DNA from: Erythrobasidium yunnanense
Taxonomy: Eukaryota > Basidiomycota > Cystobasidiomycetes > Erythrobasidiales > Erythrobasidiaceae
Reading direction: 5' to 3'
DNA length: 64,000 bases
Assembly: GCA_001600175.1 (NCBI GenBank)
Contig: BCJC01000004.1
Location: 124,001 to 188,000 of the forward strand
The notes under the pieces were generated by a model. The model saw only the letters and a list, made by a program, of their open reading frames with translations, searched no databases and was not told where the DNA came from. Position numbers and translations under genes: made by a program. This document shows, piece after piece, positions 46,797 through 60,092 of the stretch (within the stretch, counting starts at the first letter, position 1; every line of letters begins with the position of its first letter).

Positions 46797-47440
46797 ATGC
46801 CAGTACTTACAAGAGCGGCGGCCAAGCGCAAGCGACGATCTAAGCGTGCTGCAAGACAGAATGAGGGACGTGCCTCTCAGCAGGAGCAGCGCCGTGATGC
46901 AACTCGCCCTCCCAGCAATGCTTCCTCTGTCGTTCCCGCCTTCTGGCCTAATCGAAACCTTGGCGAGTTTGTATCCATGAATGACCGTTTCAAAGGAACG
47001 GCTGCTCCAGGAAGGCTCCGAAGCATGATAGGCGCTGCGAGGACTCCGGCACAACAGCAGATGCTGGAGCAACAACAACACCGAATCGGAAAAGAGCTCC
47101 GAGAGGACCGGCAGCGCTGCCGGGATGATGTGCAGGAGCAGATGCAGGAAGTTGACAGCGCTATGTGCCCCAACTAGAAGACATCAAGCGCAATGCACTG
47201 GACAAAAAGTGGCAACGCAGACGCTACAAGGCCAATCTCGACCAGCTGAAGAATTTCATCAAGGTAGCCGACAACGCATATGCAGCTCTGAACTACAGCT
47301 ACCGTGCTTGTATGGCGGGCGATACCTATGAGCCGACCTCATTCATCCCAAGACTGCGAGACTTCTACGAATCTCTTGACGCGGCGAAGCAGGTCCAACA
47401 CGAGCTCTATAAAATCCAGAGAGGAGTTCAGAGAAGATGA
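46797..47440 (+). pseudogene. Paralogue B of local family, apparent frameshift
   Basis: The first part starts MPVLTRAAAKRKRRSKRAAR and runs 126 codons to a stop at 47175, through ELREDRQRCRDDVQEQMQEV, which aligns with paralogue A (DLETDQQRCLSYIQSEYDQI). The rest of the homology, VPQLEDIKRNALDKKWQRRR, LDQLKNFIKVADNAY and ACMAGDTYEPTSFIPRLRDF, lies in another frame and ends at 47440. The switch falls near 47150-47162 and equals a one-base loss. Paralogue A has no intron here, and the GT-AG pairs available would leave the wrong frame. So it is either a recent pseudogene or an assembly error. The sequence either side is otherwise well kept. Confidence 0.6.
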
Positions 47441-47745
47441 CTTCCAGTGGTGGGAGAGGGCAGCTCTATCATGGAATGCCCTGTGTAGCTTACCTATCTC
47501 AGACCAGCAGGTCTCCCTTCACAAGCTGATCAGACAAAACTCAATTAATAAGTTGCTATTCAGAATTCACCCCATGCAGATCGAGGTGCGTACCGGCCGC
47601 TCAACCCTTGAGCAGCTTTCCGTTGTGCTTTTCCCCTTAAGCAGAAGTGTCTAAGGAGCAATCCCACGCAAAAGCTAGAGCGAGAGCAGCTGCTCTTGTC
47701 CTTCTACGTATCGACTGCATCAACAAAGTTCGATAAAGCACAGCA
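47441..47745. other. Spacer in unrecognised gene cluster
   Basis: 305 bp with no supported ORF. Confidence 0.35.
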
Positions 47746-48548
47746 ATGGCAGGTACCTCGACTCGATTCTCATCTCAATCCAGCGCATCTCGCTCAAATC
47801 GCTCGAGCATTTCGAATTGCTCCACTCCGTGTTTATCGATTAGTGGACTGGTAGAAGAGCACGAGAAGATGCAAGGGGTCGAACAATATTTTAAGGGATT
47901 CAGGAGCATCTCGACAAACTCGAACGAGCTCGCGGACGAGCAGGTCGACGAGACAGCAGTAGCAGCCGCTCTGATCTATCACAACCTCTGATTAATCAGC
48001 GCAGTGGCGATACAGCTGGTAGATATGATAACAAGCCAAAACAAGGATCGACGTCCGGCTCGAGCCAGTCTAGCGGAAAACCTGGCGCCTTAGCTGCGGC
48101 AGCTGGTCAAGCTGTACCAGGTATGCTCAAGAGGGCAACATCGGGAGATCGCGGATTGGTTCCTCCGTCATCAAGACGTGCAACCTCTGGCGGCTTCTCC
48201 GCTGAGCTTTACAAACATCGTCAAACTACCGTCAATAAGAGTCTAAAGTACGCGTACAGGGAGGTCAAGCCCGAGCTGAATTCAATTACTGCTGAGCTGG
48301 CTATCAGACCTTCCCGCCTCCCTCGGGAAGACCATATTTGGCTGGAGATGAATGTAAAGCGGGCCCTACTCCTCTACAACTCCGTCATACGTTTCGCCGC
48401 AGAGCATGATTGCACGCGCAAGGTACACTTTGAGCGCTTCTGCGGAACAGACGATCGGTTCACAGAGGCTGCTCATGCAGTGATATTGGACTATTCGGAC
48501 ATAATATACCGAGAAAGACTGGAGCGAATCTGGGCAACAGGCTCGTAG
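47746..48548 (+). CDS. Unrecognised helical protein
   Basis: Two exons, 47746-47943 and 48000-48548, joined by a 56-nt GTCGAC...AATCAG intron in phase 0, give 248 residues. MAGTSTRFSSQSSASRSNRS opens a Ser-rich N-terminus; a further Gly/Ser/Ala-rich linker leads to a basic helical region: YKHRQTTVNKSLKYAYREVK, DHIWLEMNVKRALLLYNSV and HAVILDYSDIIYRERLERIW. No signal peptide or domain recognised. Its general layout (low-complexity N-terminus, helical C-terminus) resembles paralogues A and B, but I see no clear sequence match. Splicing is inferred, not proved. Confidence 0.55.
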
Positions 48549-48991
48549 CATACAAGGTCTCTTGTACCCAAAAGCCTGATGGACGATATGATAAGGCAAT
48601 ACGTGAATGGTTGATCGGCTGCGCTTCACTAGCTTCCTGCTACGCAAGCGTTGAATGAGACAAAAACGGAGTTGGCCATGCTCACACGATCTGCCCGAAC
48701 CCCCAGCTAAGCTCATTACGCGGAAGGGCCGCCCCTTCCCAGCGCGACTCTGACTCTGGATTTGGGTTTTGGCCCAACTCGGTATTTGTTTCGATAAACA
48801 GGGTTTCAGACGCCGCAGATTGGCGTGCATGCTTACAGTAGCTCGCGGTTCACGAATTTCTCCCTTACTTTTCCCCCTTGATTACTTTGAACGGATACTG
48901 GACGGTCTGGCTCTCCTTTCCTCTGCACAACAAAACACAGCTGCAACCGCATAGGCAAGCTATCCACCGGCGAGTACATTCAAGCTCCAGT
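48549..48991. other. Spacer in unrecognised gene cluster
   Basis: 443 bp with no supported gene. Confidence 0.35.
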
Positions 48992-49513
48992 ATGTCAGCT
49001 AAACGCAATGCTCCTCGATCATCACAGAGGATGTTTGGCATCTTGTCACGATGGAAAGGCTCAAGGAACCATCCTGAGACTCATGAACACCCAACGACGA
49101 CCGCACTGTCTAGTACGTTGGCTGAAGCTCCCATTACGTCTGACAAGAAGGAGAAGTCTATATTCGTATCCGAGCGCAAACTCTCGGATGCATCCTCTAT
49201 CAACAGCATGGCTTCACTGGCCTCGACAGCAAGTCGAAGGCCCTCCGAAGCTGCCAAAAACATGATTATGTCGAGGCGAAGTTGCCAACGGCTCATCAGG
49301 CCCGCCTATGCTCAAGGAGCCGAGCTCGAACGACTGCTAGATGCGAGCGCAACGGCAGTCAGTATTCGTGGGTGTCTTATGACAAGCGATCACCGTCCAC
49401 AACAAGCGTTTATACCCAGTATGCGGGAGAATTACTGGATGAAGGGCACAACACCACAGAGAACTAGGTCAAGAGCGATGCACGGTCTCCTTGTTCCACA
49501 ACCTGATGCGTGA
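48992..49513 (+). CDS. Hypothetical Ser/basic-rich protein
   Basis: 173 residues from MSAKRNAPRSSQRMFGILSR. Polar, basic and Ser-rich, with SERKLSDASSINSMASLAS and RRPSEAAKNM, which look like phosphorylation sites (RRPS). No signal peptide, membrane segment or known domain. Support is limited to ORF length, an acceptable ATG and composition similar to its neighbours. It may have further exons downstream. Confidence 0.4.
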   Translation: MSAKRNAPRSSQRMFGILSRWKGSRNHPETHEHPTTTALSSTLAEAPITSDKKEKSIFVSERKLSDASSINSMASLASTASRRPSEAAKNMIMSRRSCQRLIRPAYAQGAELERLLDASATAVSIRGCLMTSDHRPQQAFIPSMRENYWMKGTTPQRTRSRAMHGLLVPQPDA

Positions 49514-50023
49514 TGAAGCCATGTTGTATAGCTTACTCGCTACCTACGTGGAACATTAGCTCGATCTTTGGCGAATTCGGGACGTACTCCAAGCGGAGTC
49601 TAGCTGCACCCTGCGTGATGGTTGCAGTGCTTCCTAGCCTTCTCGATGCCAGTGTCTATAACACCATACTGAGCCCCTGCTCGTTCCTGATTGTCCGCGG
49701 CACGGGCGATCTGAGCTTTACGGGCTGATTTCACGGCGTTCTCTCATCTCTGCTTACCGACACGTCAACCGTCTCAATCCTGCAAGTTTACAGCTTGACT
49801 CTGCTCGATTACCATCTCAATGCATTGCATCTGACATTACACAAGATCCTGCAACACCTGCGACCAAACAACAACAAACAGCTGGCCTGTCTGAAACGCG
49901 TCCGAAGTCAGTCACGCGAGGAAACAGGAGGGCTAGGCAGAGAGTCGGGAAGTAGGGTAGGACTAGATGCTCTCGCTGGACGCTGGCTCTGGACTGTGCA
50001 GCAAGCAGGGAAAAGGGCAAAGA
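49514..50023. other. Spacer, no gene seen
   Basis: 510 bp. A short ORF at about 49510-49728 has no protein character. Confidence 0.35.
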
Positions 50024-52355
50024 ATGGAGACCTCGGCGATGAGCACTCGCCCTACGACCGCTGCCAATCCAGCTGGGGCCAACAAGCGGTCAAGACTGGA
50101 TAGACAAGCTTCAAGCAACACCCTGTCTGCCTTACTGGAGCCCTTCAGCAGTAAACATGGCGGAAGCATCCCGGCTGCAAGTCGAGCTGGAGCCGACATT
50201 TCGGAGCAGAAGACAGCAAACCAGATAGGACTGCTAGAGAGCTGGAAGTACATACCTTTCCTTACACATCAAGGTGAGCTGGCTTCCCTTGACAAAGAGA
50301 CCTTCCTTCTCTGGGTCACCTTTCCTGACGTCGCTGAGCTTTTTTCGGAAAACACGTACAGCTACCTCACTCGCATCGGCGTTCGTATCACATCATGTTT
50401 TCGGACCGCCAAAGAAGAGCTGGGGCATAGAGCTTACCTTGTTCACCACGGCTATTCGAGAAAGCGTCCAGTTTTCCCATCTTTCTTCGCTCAATCTCGT
50501 TCGCAAGTTCCTCAATCTCGGGCAGATCCTGCCAGTCCCGAAAGATGGTGTAGTAACGCCAATCACCTTCCACGTCAAGCGGAGAAATCTTCCTGGGCTG
50601 CTGAAAGATGCCGATGCAGCGGAAGATGGGACACGTGAAATAACTGGAGAATGGGTGGTTAGCAAGCGAATCTGGCGAAGAATGCAGCAGGAACATAGTA
50701 CTTCCTCCAGGAGCCATACTTCTTCTTCACATAATCAGAAAGACAAGGTCATTCTATACCTGCATGGCGGCGCCTATTACACGATGTCTGCAGCAACACA
50801 TCGGTACATTACGATATCCGTCTCCAAGTATACGGACTGTAGGGTCTTTGCGGTCAATTACCGTCTGGCGCCAGAATGCCGCTGGCCTGGACAAATACAC
50901 GATACGGTGTCAGCATATCTTCGGCTTACGCAAGATCTGAAGATCCCGGCTGAGAATATTATTTTTGGAGGAGACTCTGCTGGAGGAGGACTATGCCTGG
51001 CTACTATGATGTATCTGAGGGATAACGGCATGCCATTGCCTTGTGGTGCGATACTTATGAGTCCATGGGTCGACTTGACCATGTCATGCGACTCCTGGGA
51101 GACGAATGCAGTAAGTCCACACTCGACATTGGCAGATGCTACGCTGAACCTCGTTATTGTAGCCATATGACTATCTTCGAATGCCTTCCGGAGATGACCA
51201 CATGAACCCGATAGCATCGTTACTAGGCGCTGCAAACGTCAAGAAGCTTATCACAAACCCTTACGTATCACCTCTCTTTGGCGAATTCAAGGGTCTTCCC
51301 CCGATGCTCATCCAATGCGGCGATGCCGAGTGCTTGCGAGATGAAGGTACTCTCCTTGCGCATAAAGCTAGCTTAGCTGGTGTGCAAGTATATCACGAGA
51401 TCTACGAAGACTGTCCGCATGGTATGTATATCGCTCGATCGCTTGAAATGTGCTAACCAGCCTCAATACAGTATTTCAGGCGATGTTCTTCCTTGACGCC
51501 GCCAAGAAAGCCTTCCGATCACATCGCCAATTCGTGCGGCGAGCTCTTCCCAGTCTCAAGCGAGCGACGACTATGGACGTTACGAATGTAGATCAAGAAG
51601 TAATGTCGGACGCCCATGCAATCAAGGCAGACGGACAGCCTGAAGCGCAATCACTACCTGCTACTCCGCGACAACCCAGTCGCGAGCTCGATGACGAGCG
51701 AGACAGCGAGAGCGATGCGGATATGGACGAATCGTCGGACCAGTACAGCCCTCAATTAGCAGGAGACGAATCTATGACTACGCAAGATTCGTCCATCATG
51801 CTAGAAGATTTGCCAGAAGAAGATGCGCTGAGGAACGCAGCTTCTCACGCCGTTGGGCAAATGCTCAAGGTCGGCAGTCAGATATCCGCACACCACGATC
51901 TAAACATAGTCGAGGAGGAACAAGATGCAGATACCGAAGCTACGCATCAAGATAAGCCTCGGTCTAGGGCATCTTCCATCATCCCTCCGCCTTCACCCAG
52001 TTCGTATCGTCAACGAGCCTTATCTTCTCTTTCAATCACCCCTGCATCAGGAACATCTTCAGCATCAGCATCTCACTCTGTCTCTTCTTCTGCATATCGT
52101 CCTTCGCATTCGCGGCAGAGCAGCTCCTCCTCTGTCTATACCGTCAAGCCTGGCTTATTCCGACAAACATCTCGGCCGCGAGCTAGGGCGAACAGCCATC
52201 CGGACTTCCAAGCATTGCTTGACAGCTACGAGAACAGCCCTTCGCAAGCGCAGACGGTCCTTATGACATCTGACGCGGACCAGAGCGAGGACAGCGATGC
52301 GCAAACTCCGCCGGCTGGTCCAGAAATGTCTAGGAAGAGCTCGTATGGCTTCTAA
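50024..52355 (+). CDS. HSL-type alpha/beta-hydrolase (esterase/lipase) with long disordered tail
   Basis: Hormone-sensitive-lipase-like esterase fold. The start is METSAMSTRPT at 50024 (a second ATG follows at 50039). Exon 1 ends at FLTHQ; an intron of about 85 nt leads to ATSLASAFVSHHVFGPPKK. The oxyanion motif is YLHGGAYYTMS, the nucleophile elbow GGDSAGGGLCLA, then MSPWVDLTMS. LPPMLIQCGDAECLRDE carries the acid residue and YEDCPH, just before an intron, the His. VFQAMFFLDAAKKAF closes the catalytic domain (about residue 465). A further 280 residues are acidic and Ser-rich (DDERDSESDADMDESSDQ) and probably disordered. No signal peptide. Substrate unknown. Confidence 0.83.
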
Positions 52356-52759
52356 CCTGCGTTATATCTCTGTATATGTATGGCTTGGGACATTCGTCAT
52401 GCATGTAGCATCTTGACAGGAATGTACGCTGCACAATCAACCTTAATTATATGTCATTTCCCGTCATCGTAGCATAGTGTTATTTCACTCAGTCTGTATA
52501 ATCTAGCCCAATCTGAACTCCAGTTGCTCGTCTTGCAAACAGCAGCTCATCATTGAAGAGCACCTTGCGCACGGAAGGATCTTCAGATCAACCTCAACCT
52601 ATAAACAAAACCTGGACAAGCAGATAAGAATGCCAAGTTCAATGGTCAATTACAACATCCAAGAAAGCGAAAAGCAGGCTTCGCTACAAGCTAAACAATG
52701 ATGACTCTACTGGACAAGCTGAATGAATGACATAACCAAGATGCAGCAATGCTTTGCGA
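52356..52759. other. Convergent intergenic region
   Basis: 404 bp between the stops of the esterase (+) and GDP-mannose dehydratase (-) genes. No ORF seen. Confidence 0.4.
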
Positions 52760-54488
<1,729 letters not shown>

Positions 54489-54665
54489 AATTGTTGATAT
54501 CGTAAAGATGAAAGCCTTAGAAGCAGCAATTTCCAAGGGTCAGTTTCAACCCCTGAAGAGCCGAAATTCGTAATCTCGCAGAAAGAACGCGCTTTCAAGC
54601 TGCTACAACAACGATATGTACGTAACAAACACCAACAAACAAGATCAGGCAAAAAAGCACGCGTC
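54489..54665. other. Spacer between minus-strand genes
   Basis: 177 bp containing the GMD promoter and the TIMELESS/TOF1 3' end. No motif recognised. Confidence 0.35.
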
Positions 54666-57600
54666 TTAGTCCTCTTCTTCCTCGTCACTGTCGACCACCA
54701 TACGACCTGCTTTGCGAGTATGCGATTTCTGAGTCGCAGTAGCTTGAGGACTTGTGTTCTCACGTGCGCTGTCCTCTTCTTCTTCAGTATCTGATCGGTC
54801 ATTCCGACTGCGCTTCAGAGGGTTGCTTTCTGAAGATTGGGCAGGCGAAGAAGACGAAGCTTCCGTAACTTGCGTTGAGGTCAGCGGTGGAGTAGCTGCT
54901 TTCTTGACGACAGGACGTGCTTTCGGTCGTGATTTGTTGGAGACGGCTTGGAGTGCTTTAGGTGATGAAGGAGCTTCATCGGAATCCGAACCTGCAACGG
55001 CAGAGAGCTCTTCTTCGCTAGCATCGCTCTTGCGCTTGCCTTTATCTGCGATGTTTGAGTTAGTAAGTCATCAACTAGTGTCTGATTAGGTCATTTACCT
55101 CTCTTTGTAGCAGTCTTGTCTTTCTTGCCCTTCTTTCCCTTACTGCTCTTCTCCACCAGCTTGTTCGCACCTTTACCAGACCTCTTCTCCATCTGTCGTC
55201 TGAGCTCTGCTTCCCTCTCAAAGAACGCACGAGCAGCATCTTCATCATCGTCCGAATCGACAATAAACTCTGCTGTTCTGTAGATCTTGGCCTCTTCGAT
55301 ACGCTTCTTCCGCCTTGCGCCGCCTGCGCCGCCTTCGATATCCCTTCCTTCTCCTTTCCTATTCTTCTTGGGAGACCGCTTGCGCTTCAATGTCCTTCCG
55401 CCATTCACGGCAGCCGCTACTTCTGGGTCCGAGAAGATTACATCATCTTCATCTTGATCTTCCGCACCAGAGCTCCTGTCTTCAATCTTTGCTTTCGCTC
55501 TTCGAACCGCAGGCTTGCGCTTCTTCTGGATAAGATCATTGATAGATTCACCATCTTCAGGGTCGAGAGGGTTGATCAGGAATTCATCGATGATCTTGAC
55601 GAAGCCTAGAAGCTCTTGTGGGAGTACTGATGCCGGGATCAACCATTCTAGACGTTTCAAGTCGATAGCTTCTTTAGACTCCCACTTTAGCAGGCGTAGG
55701 AGAAGCTTGAGTTCCGAGTTCTTGGTGAAGTTGTGCTGCAGCTCTTCGTCGGTGCCGTAGTTGATGGCTAGGCAATGCCGTCAGCTTCAAGCCCAAATCA
55801 AAAGTATTCAACGGAGACTTACGATAGTCAGTCAAGGCAGCCTTGGCTTCATCAGACGGCTCGATACTGTTTAAGAGCATCTTGCGTCTCGCAAAGTCAT
55901 CTTCGTCTTCATCTTCCTCCGGACCCTTCTCCTCCAACTCGGTAAGCAGCTTAGCTTGCACCTCATCGATCGTCTCCTGACGAGCTTTCGCGACTGTGCG
56001 AAGAGTCTACGAAATGCAAAAATATGCATTAGTGACTGATGGCGTCCGTAAGGATGCGCGTAGGCTTACATCCTTGATGAAGGTGATGAGGTCATCCCTA
56101 TTCTCGTTCGAGAGCAGCGCTACAGCAATGCCGACCTGTTGTGACCAGCTATAGTTCTTGCTCTTCTTGATCTCCAGCTCAGCGGGCATCCTCAATTTCT
56201 TCGGCAGGTTATCCTCGTCGTCCTCATTATCCGTAGCGAGCAAATGGACGATTCGATCAATACTGCTCTTGCGGTGCGTGTAGAAGATCTCGAGGAATAT
56301 CAAGGGGTTCTCTTGAGCGGCTTTGAAGAACTTCTTGAGGATATAATGGATGAGCTTGGATAGGTCTTTGTAAGGTGCTGTCTTGGGAAGATAGGCGCGA
56401 TCGTCGATTATTCGTCGGAAGAGCTCAAGAGTCGTGCCCTGCGGTGCGAGTTCGTTAGCGGATGTACTCAGAAGCATGGCGTCAATCACCTTGAAGAAAA
56501 GACCCTCTGATTTAGCACGAATGGCAGCGCGATGCAGTAGATTGACAGCGCGCTTCATCTGCTCGTCATCCGTAAAGTCCTTATAGTAGGCCAGGTAGAC
56601 GAGTAGCGTATGTATGCAAGGGCCGTCCGAGAAGCGCTGGCGATATTCTAATATGAGCACCTTATAAGCCTTTCTCCGTCTGAACGACTCACCCTCTCAT
56701 ACTCCTCAAATTCGAACTGGTGTTCATCATAATGTTGTTTAGCAGCCTCTATCTCCTCTTCTTCCTCGTCCATAATGCGCGCAACTTCATCCTCATCATC
56801 TCCCGCCGCAGCTAGTGCTTTCGCCTTCTTCTGCTTAGCGCGCTTATGCGCCTTCTTGCGTACATACATGTAGTTCTTGTTCTTGGAATACTTCTCTAGC
56901 ATCCGGAGAAGGACATAGTTCAGGTTGATGATGGAGTCGAGGTATCTGCAAGAGGCAGGGGCGCGTATATCAGCACTCGTTGGCATTATTCTAGCACTGA
57001 ATCCCGGTGGGCTGATTGGCGTACCTCAATGGCTGCTGTTTATAAGCTTTCAACACATTCAACGCCATATCGAGCGTTTCTTTATCGTAATAAAGCTTGT
57101 TCTGCAAGATCTCTGAGACTTCTTTGTAGTCTTCGTTGCCTGAACTTTGGAGGGCGTCCATCGTGAGGAGCTGTGTATTAAGTCACGATTGATTAGCTCG
57201 CTGTACCCGATAAGTGTATATGGAGAAGTCTGACCAGTTGCACGAAGCAGTCTGTTGCAGCGTGTAACTCCGTCCACATAGGGTTCTATGTGCCCGACCA
57301 GGAATATCAGCCCCCTACTCCCTTTGACTTAGCCTTCATGCATTTCTCTACGCACCTTATCCTCCAGACAGATCTTCATCCTCATACAGACATACCCAAT
57401 ATAGACCGTATCCGTAACTTCCGCAATCAGATCGAAATCATGATTTTCCTCCGTATTCTCCTCCCTGAACCCTTCTTGAGAACGCTCAAAAGCGTACAGA
57501 GAGAGGAAGTACTGTATGAAGAAAGAGGAGAGGAAGAGGAAGCGGATATTGTCGATTGTGCGTACTTTCGAACGCTCCATACGGATGTCTTTAAGCACCG

Positions 57601-59495
57601 AGGCAAAGAAGGCTGGAAAAATGCGGAGATGAGGAAGGTCAGTACGCTTACGGTGTCTGAAAACAAGATCGGAGTAGACGACTCACGGTTGAAAGCGCTT
57701 TCCAAGAATGAAAGCGCTACGATCTGCAGGACCTTAGTTGCCTCGCTCGTGAGGTCTACCTGTGCCGCCGTGGCACTGTTCTCATTCTCCCCTGCACCTT
57801 TGTTCGCAGCACCTCCACCTCCTCTTCTAGCCTTCGCCATTCTTCCCTGATCCAGGATTTTCCCAGGATTGATAGACACATGTGCTATCGCCGATTGTTT
57901 ATGGAGGACTATCCTATCTTTCGCCAATACGTTTCTCCTGCTTTCCACACTTGCTTCTCCATCTTCTCCCTCTATTTTCTTATTCGTAACACTCGTATGC
58001 ACGGCACTCTCGATAACGACCGTAGTTCCGAATCTCGAATGTCTGGTGACTGCTTTCCTTCCAAGCAATTTCTTCTTCTTGTCCTCCGCTTCGAGTAATT
58101 TATTCAAGTTCTCCTGCGCTATAACTTTATTGGCATTTAAAGAGCGCTGCACGAGAGATTCGGGTTTGGACACGCAGCGGAAGATCAGGTTGAATATCTC
58201 CAGGCAGATCATGTTCCATTGATTGAATTCACTCTTGTTGCTTAAAGAGGAGATCGTTATGAGGAGATCGAAGACATTCTCGGAGGAGAATTGGCAGATC
58301 AGCTCGGACTGCCATTTGTAGTAGAAGGAGGTTTGGGGGGGAAGAAGCCAGATTGTATAGAGAAGTAGATAAGGAAGCGGCGAAGACAGGGACGGGATTT
58401 TGGAATGTAGCGTAGAGAGAGTTCAGTCGATGAATGGAAGGAGGAAGAGTAAGGGGCGGATTTCAGTGGTGAGTGGGTGGGAGGAGGAGAGTAAGTCAGC
58501 TTCCATCAGTAATGTCGAAGGGAACGTAACGACGCGCTTACCTGGAGCGTAGCATCCTCCACCGCGTCTGCCGAATGGTAAGTCGACGCGGATTTATCTT
58601 TAATGGCTGCTAGATTTCTCCAGACATGCAATACGAGAGAAATAACATTCTCATCCCTCGTATTTCTATCTCTGAAACCCTTCTCCAACCTCGGCACAAG
58701 TATCCTCACTAATGTCTTGATGAATTGTCCGTTTTTCAATAGTGATTTCTTGTATGATCTCTGGGCGTGCACGAGGGAGCGATAGTCTACTTTTGATAAA
58801 GACTCGATGGAAGATTTGTTTCCTGTCAGCTCGGCTTCGCGTAGCTCTTCAATCACATTGATGGGCCATGTCATGGCCGCGATGAGGTCGGCTGTAATTC
58901 ACACGCAGAAGCAAATTCACGCGTCAGCCCATCCACAGTAGTAATGGATGGTGGCATGTTGATGCGACTCACCACTTGCGAGTGCCGCCTTTTCTTGACG
59001 CGGCGTAGAGTCTGCATGGCCTGCCCCATTCACGATAGGTACTAGATCATTGTGCAGCAGTCCTGTTTCATAGAATATGCGAGCTACATTCCGGTCGTCG
59101 TCGTGGTCGTCCATCCGCCAGAAGCGCTGCGAAAGCACGCGTTAGCTTGGATACGCTTGTATACAGATCTGTATATGCACCTTCAAGTCCTTCAAGCATC
59201 CCAAGCATTCGTCTCCGAGTTTGTAGACCTTGACGAATTGAGCCGCCTTTTCGAGATCTTCGTCTTCATCGCTATCTTGCTCATCTTGTTTAGTAGCAGT
59301 GTCCACTTGCACCTGCTGGTATCCACCCAGTGCAGATACGCGCGACTGTATAGCCGGCAGTAGGACGGCTCTCAGTCTTTCCCGCTTGTTCTTGATGGGC
59401 TCTGCTGGGCCATCGTCGCTGTTAGATAATGAGAGCGTCTCTGATCGTAGCTCGACGTCGTCCTCCTCTTCAATCTCAATGTCACTGTAGGCCAT
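54666..59495 (-). CDS. TOF1: Replication fork protection protein, TIMELESS/TOF1/Swi1 family
   Basis: TOF1/Swi1 with its partner Csm3/Swi3 travels with the replication fork and supports checkpoint signalling. The start is MAYSDIEIEEEDDVELRS (59495). LGDECLGCLKDLK and RFWRMDDHDDDRNVARIFYE belong to the TIMELESS N-domain, with RSYKKSLLKNGQFIKTLVRI, LEKGFRDRNTRDENVISLVL and HVWRNLAA. Later exons have NVLKAYKQQ-like, MRAVNLLHRAA-like and FFKVIDAMLLS segments, and the C-domain SKNYSWSQQVGIAVALL. The tail is acidic and Lys-rich and ends AGRMVVDSDEEED at 54666. About ten short introns. The region 58230-58500 was not resolved exon by exon. Family identification is firm; exact length (about 1,300 residues) is not. 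Confidence 0.87.
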
Positions 59496-60092
59496 CCTTG
59501 GAGCGAGTACAATCAGTAGTCGACGCGAAGCTGAAGTCGACAAGTTGTTTACGCGTCGGAAATTGGGCGCAAAACAGGGCAGACATGCAAGCAAGACACA
59601 ACAACCTCAAGCGCATGTTTTCATACATGTGTACAAAGCATCGCACGCGTCTGATCCACTACTAATCTCAGACTTCAAGCTCTGCGAGGAGCTTCGAGCT
59701 TTGAAGACAGCTTTCAGGACAGGACAAAGAGGCAGCGTTGACTGATATATACGATTATGCAAAACTCTGTAAAGCTATCGTGTGGATGCTTCTTCTGCGA
59801 ATGACAAATACTTGACACCTTCGCCACGTTTCAAGCTTTGCAGGCCAGGTTGAGTTTGCCTGTGACGATGAGGACATAGGGAGAGAAGAAGAGGGAGTGG
59901 GAAGTACTAGCATAGAAGGACGACGATCATTAGAAGCAGTCATTACGATCTACGATATCACATCACCAACGTCCAAGCTTGTCGATTGACAGGAATTCAG
60001 CCCGCAAGACCTGCAGCCAGGACAAACAAGGCCTGAACAATCAGCAGGGAGGAGGGCTATCCCGCGAAAAGGGATAGCGTTATATAGCTACA
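59496..60092. other. Divergent intergenic region TOF1 / chitin synthase; weak small ORF
   Basis: 597 bp. A minus-strand ATG at 59943 opens 62 codons ending at 59755 (MTASNDRRPSMLVLPTPSSS at its start), and an overlapping frame has a protein-like end (GEGVKYLSFAEEASTR). A small spliced gene is possible, but I could not build a convincing one. The stretch 59944-60092 shows nothing else. Confidence 0.35.

Noticed and set aside
49510-49728. 72-codon ORF after the hypothetical gene at 48992
   Set aside because: No recognisable features and no clear promoter or splice link.
57290-57850. Plus-strand ORF of 186 codons
   Set aside because: Antisense to a TIMELESS/TOF1 exon with family-like sequence.
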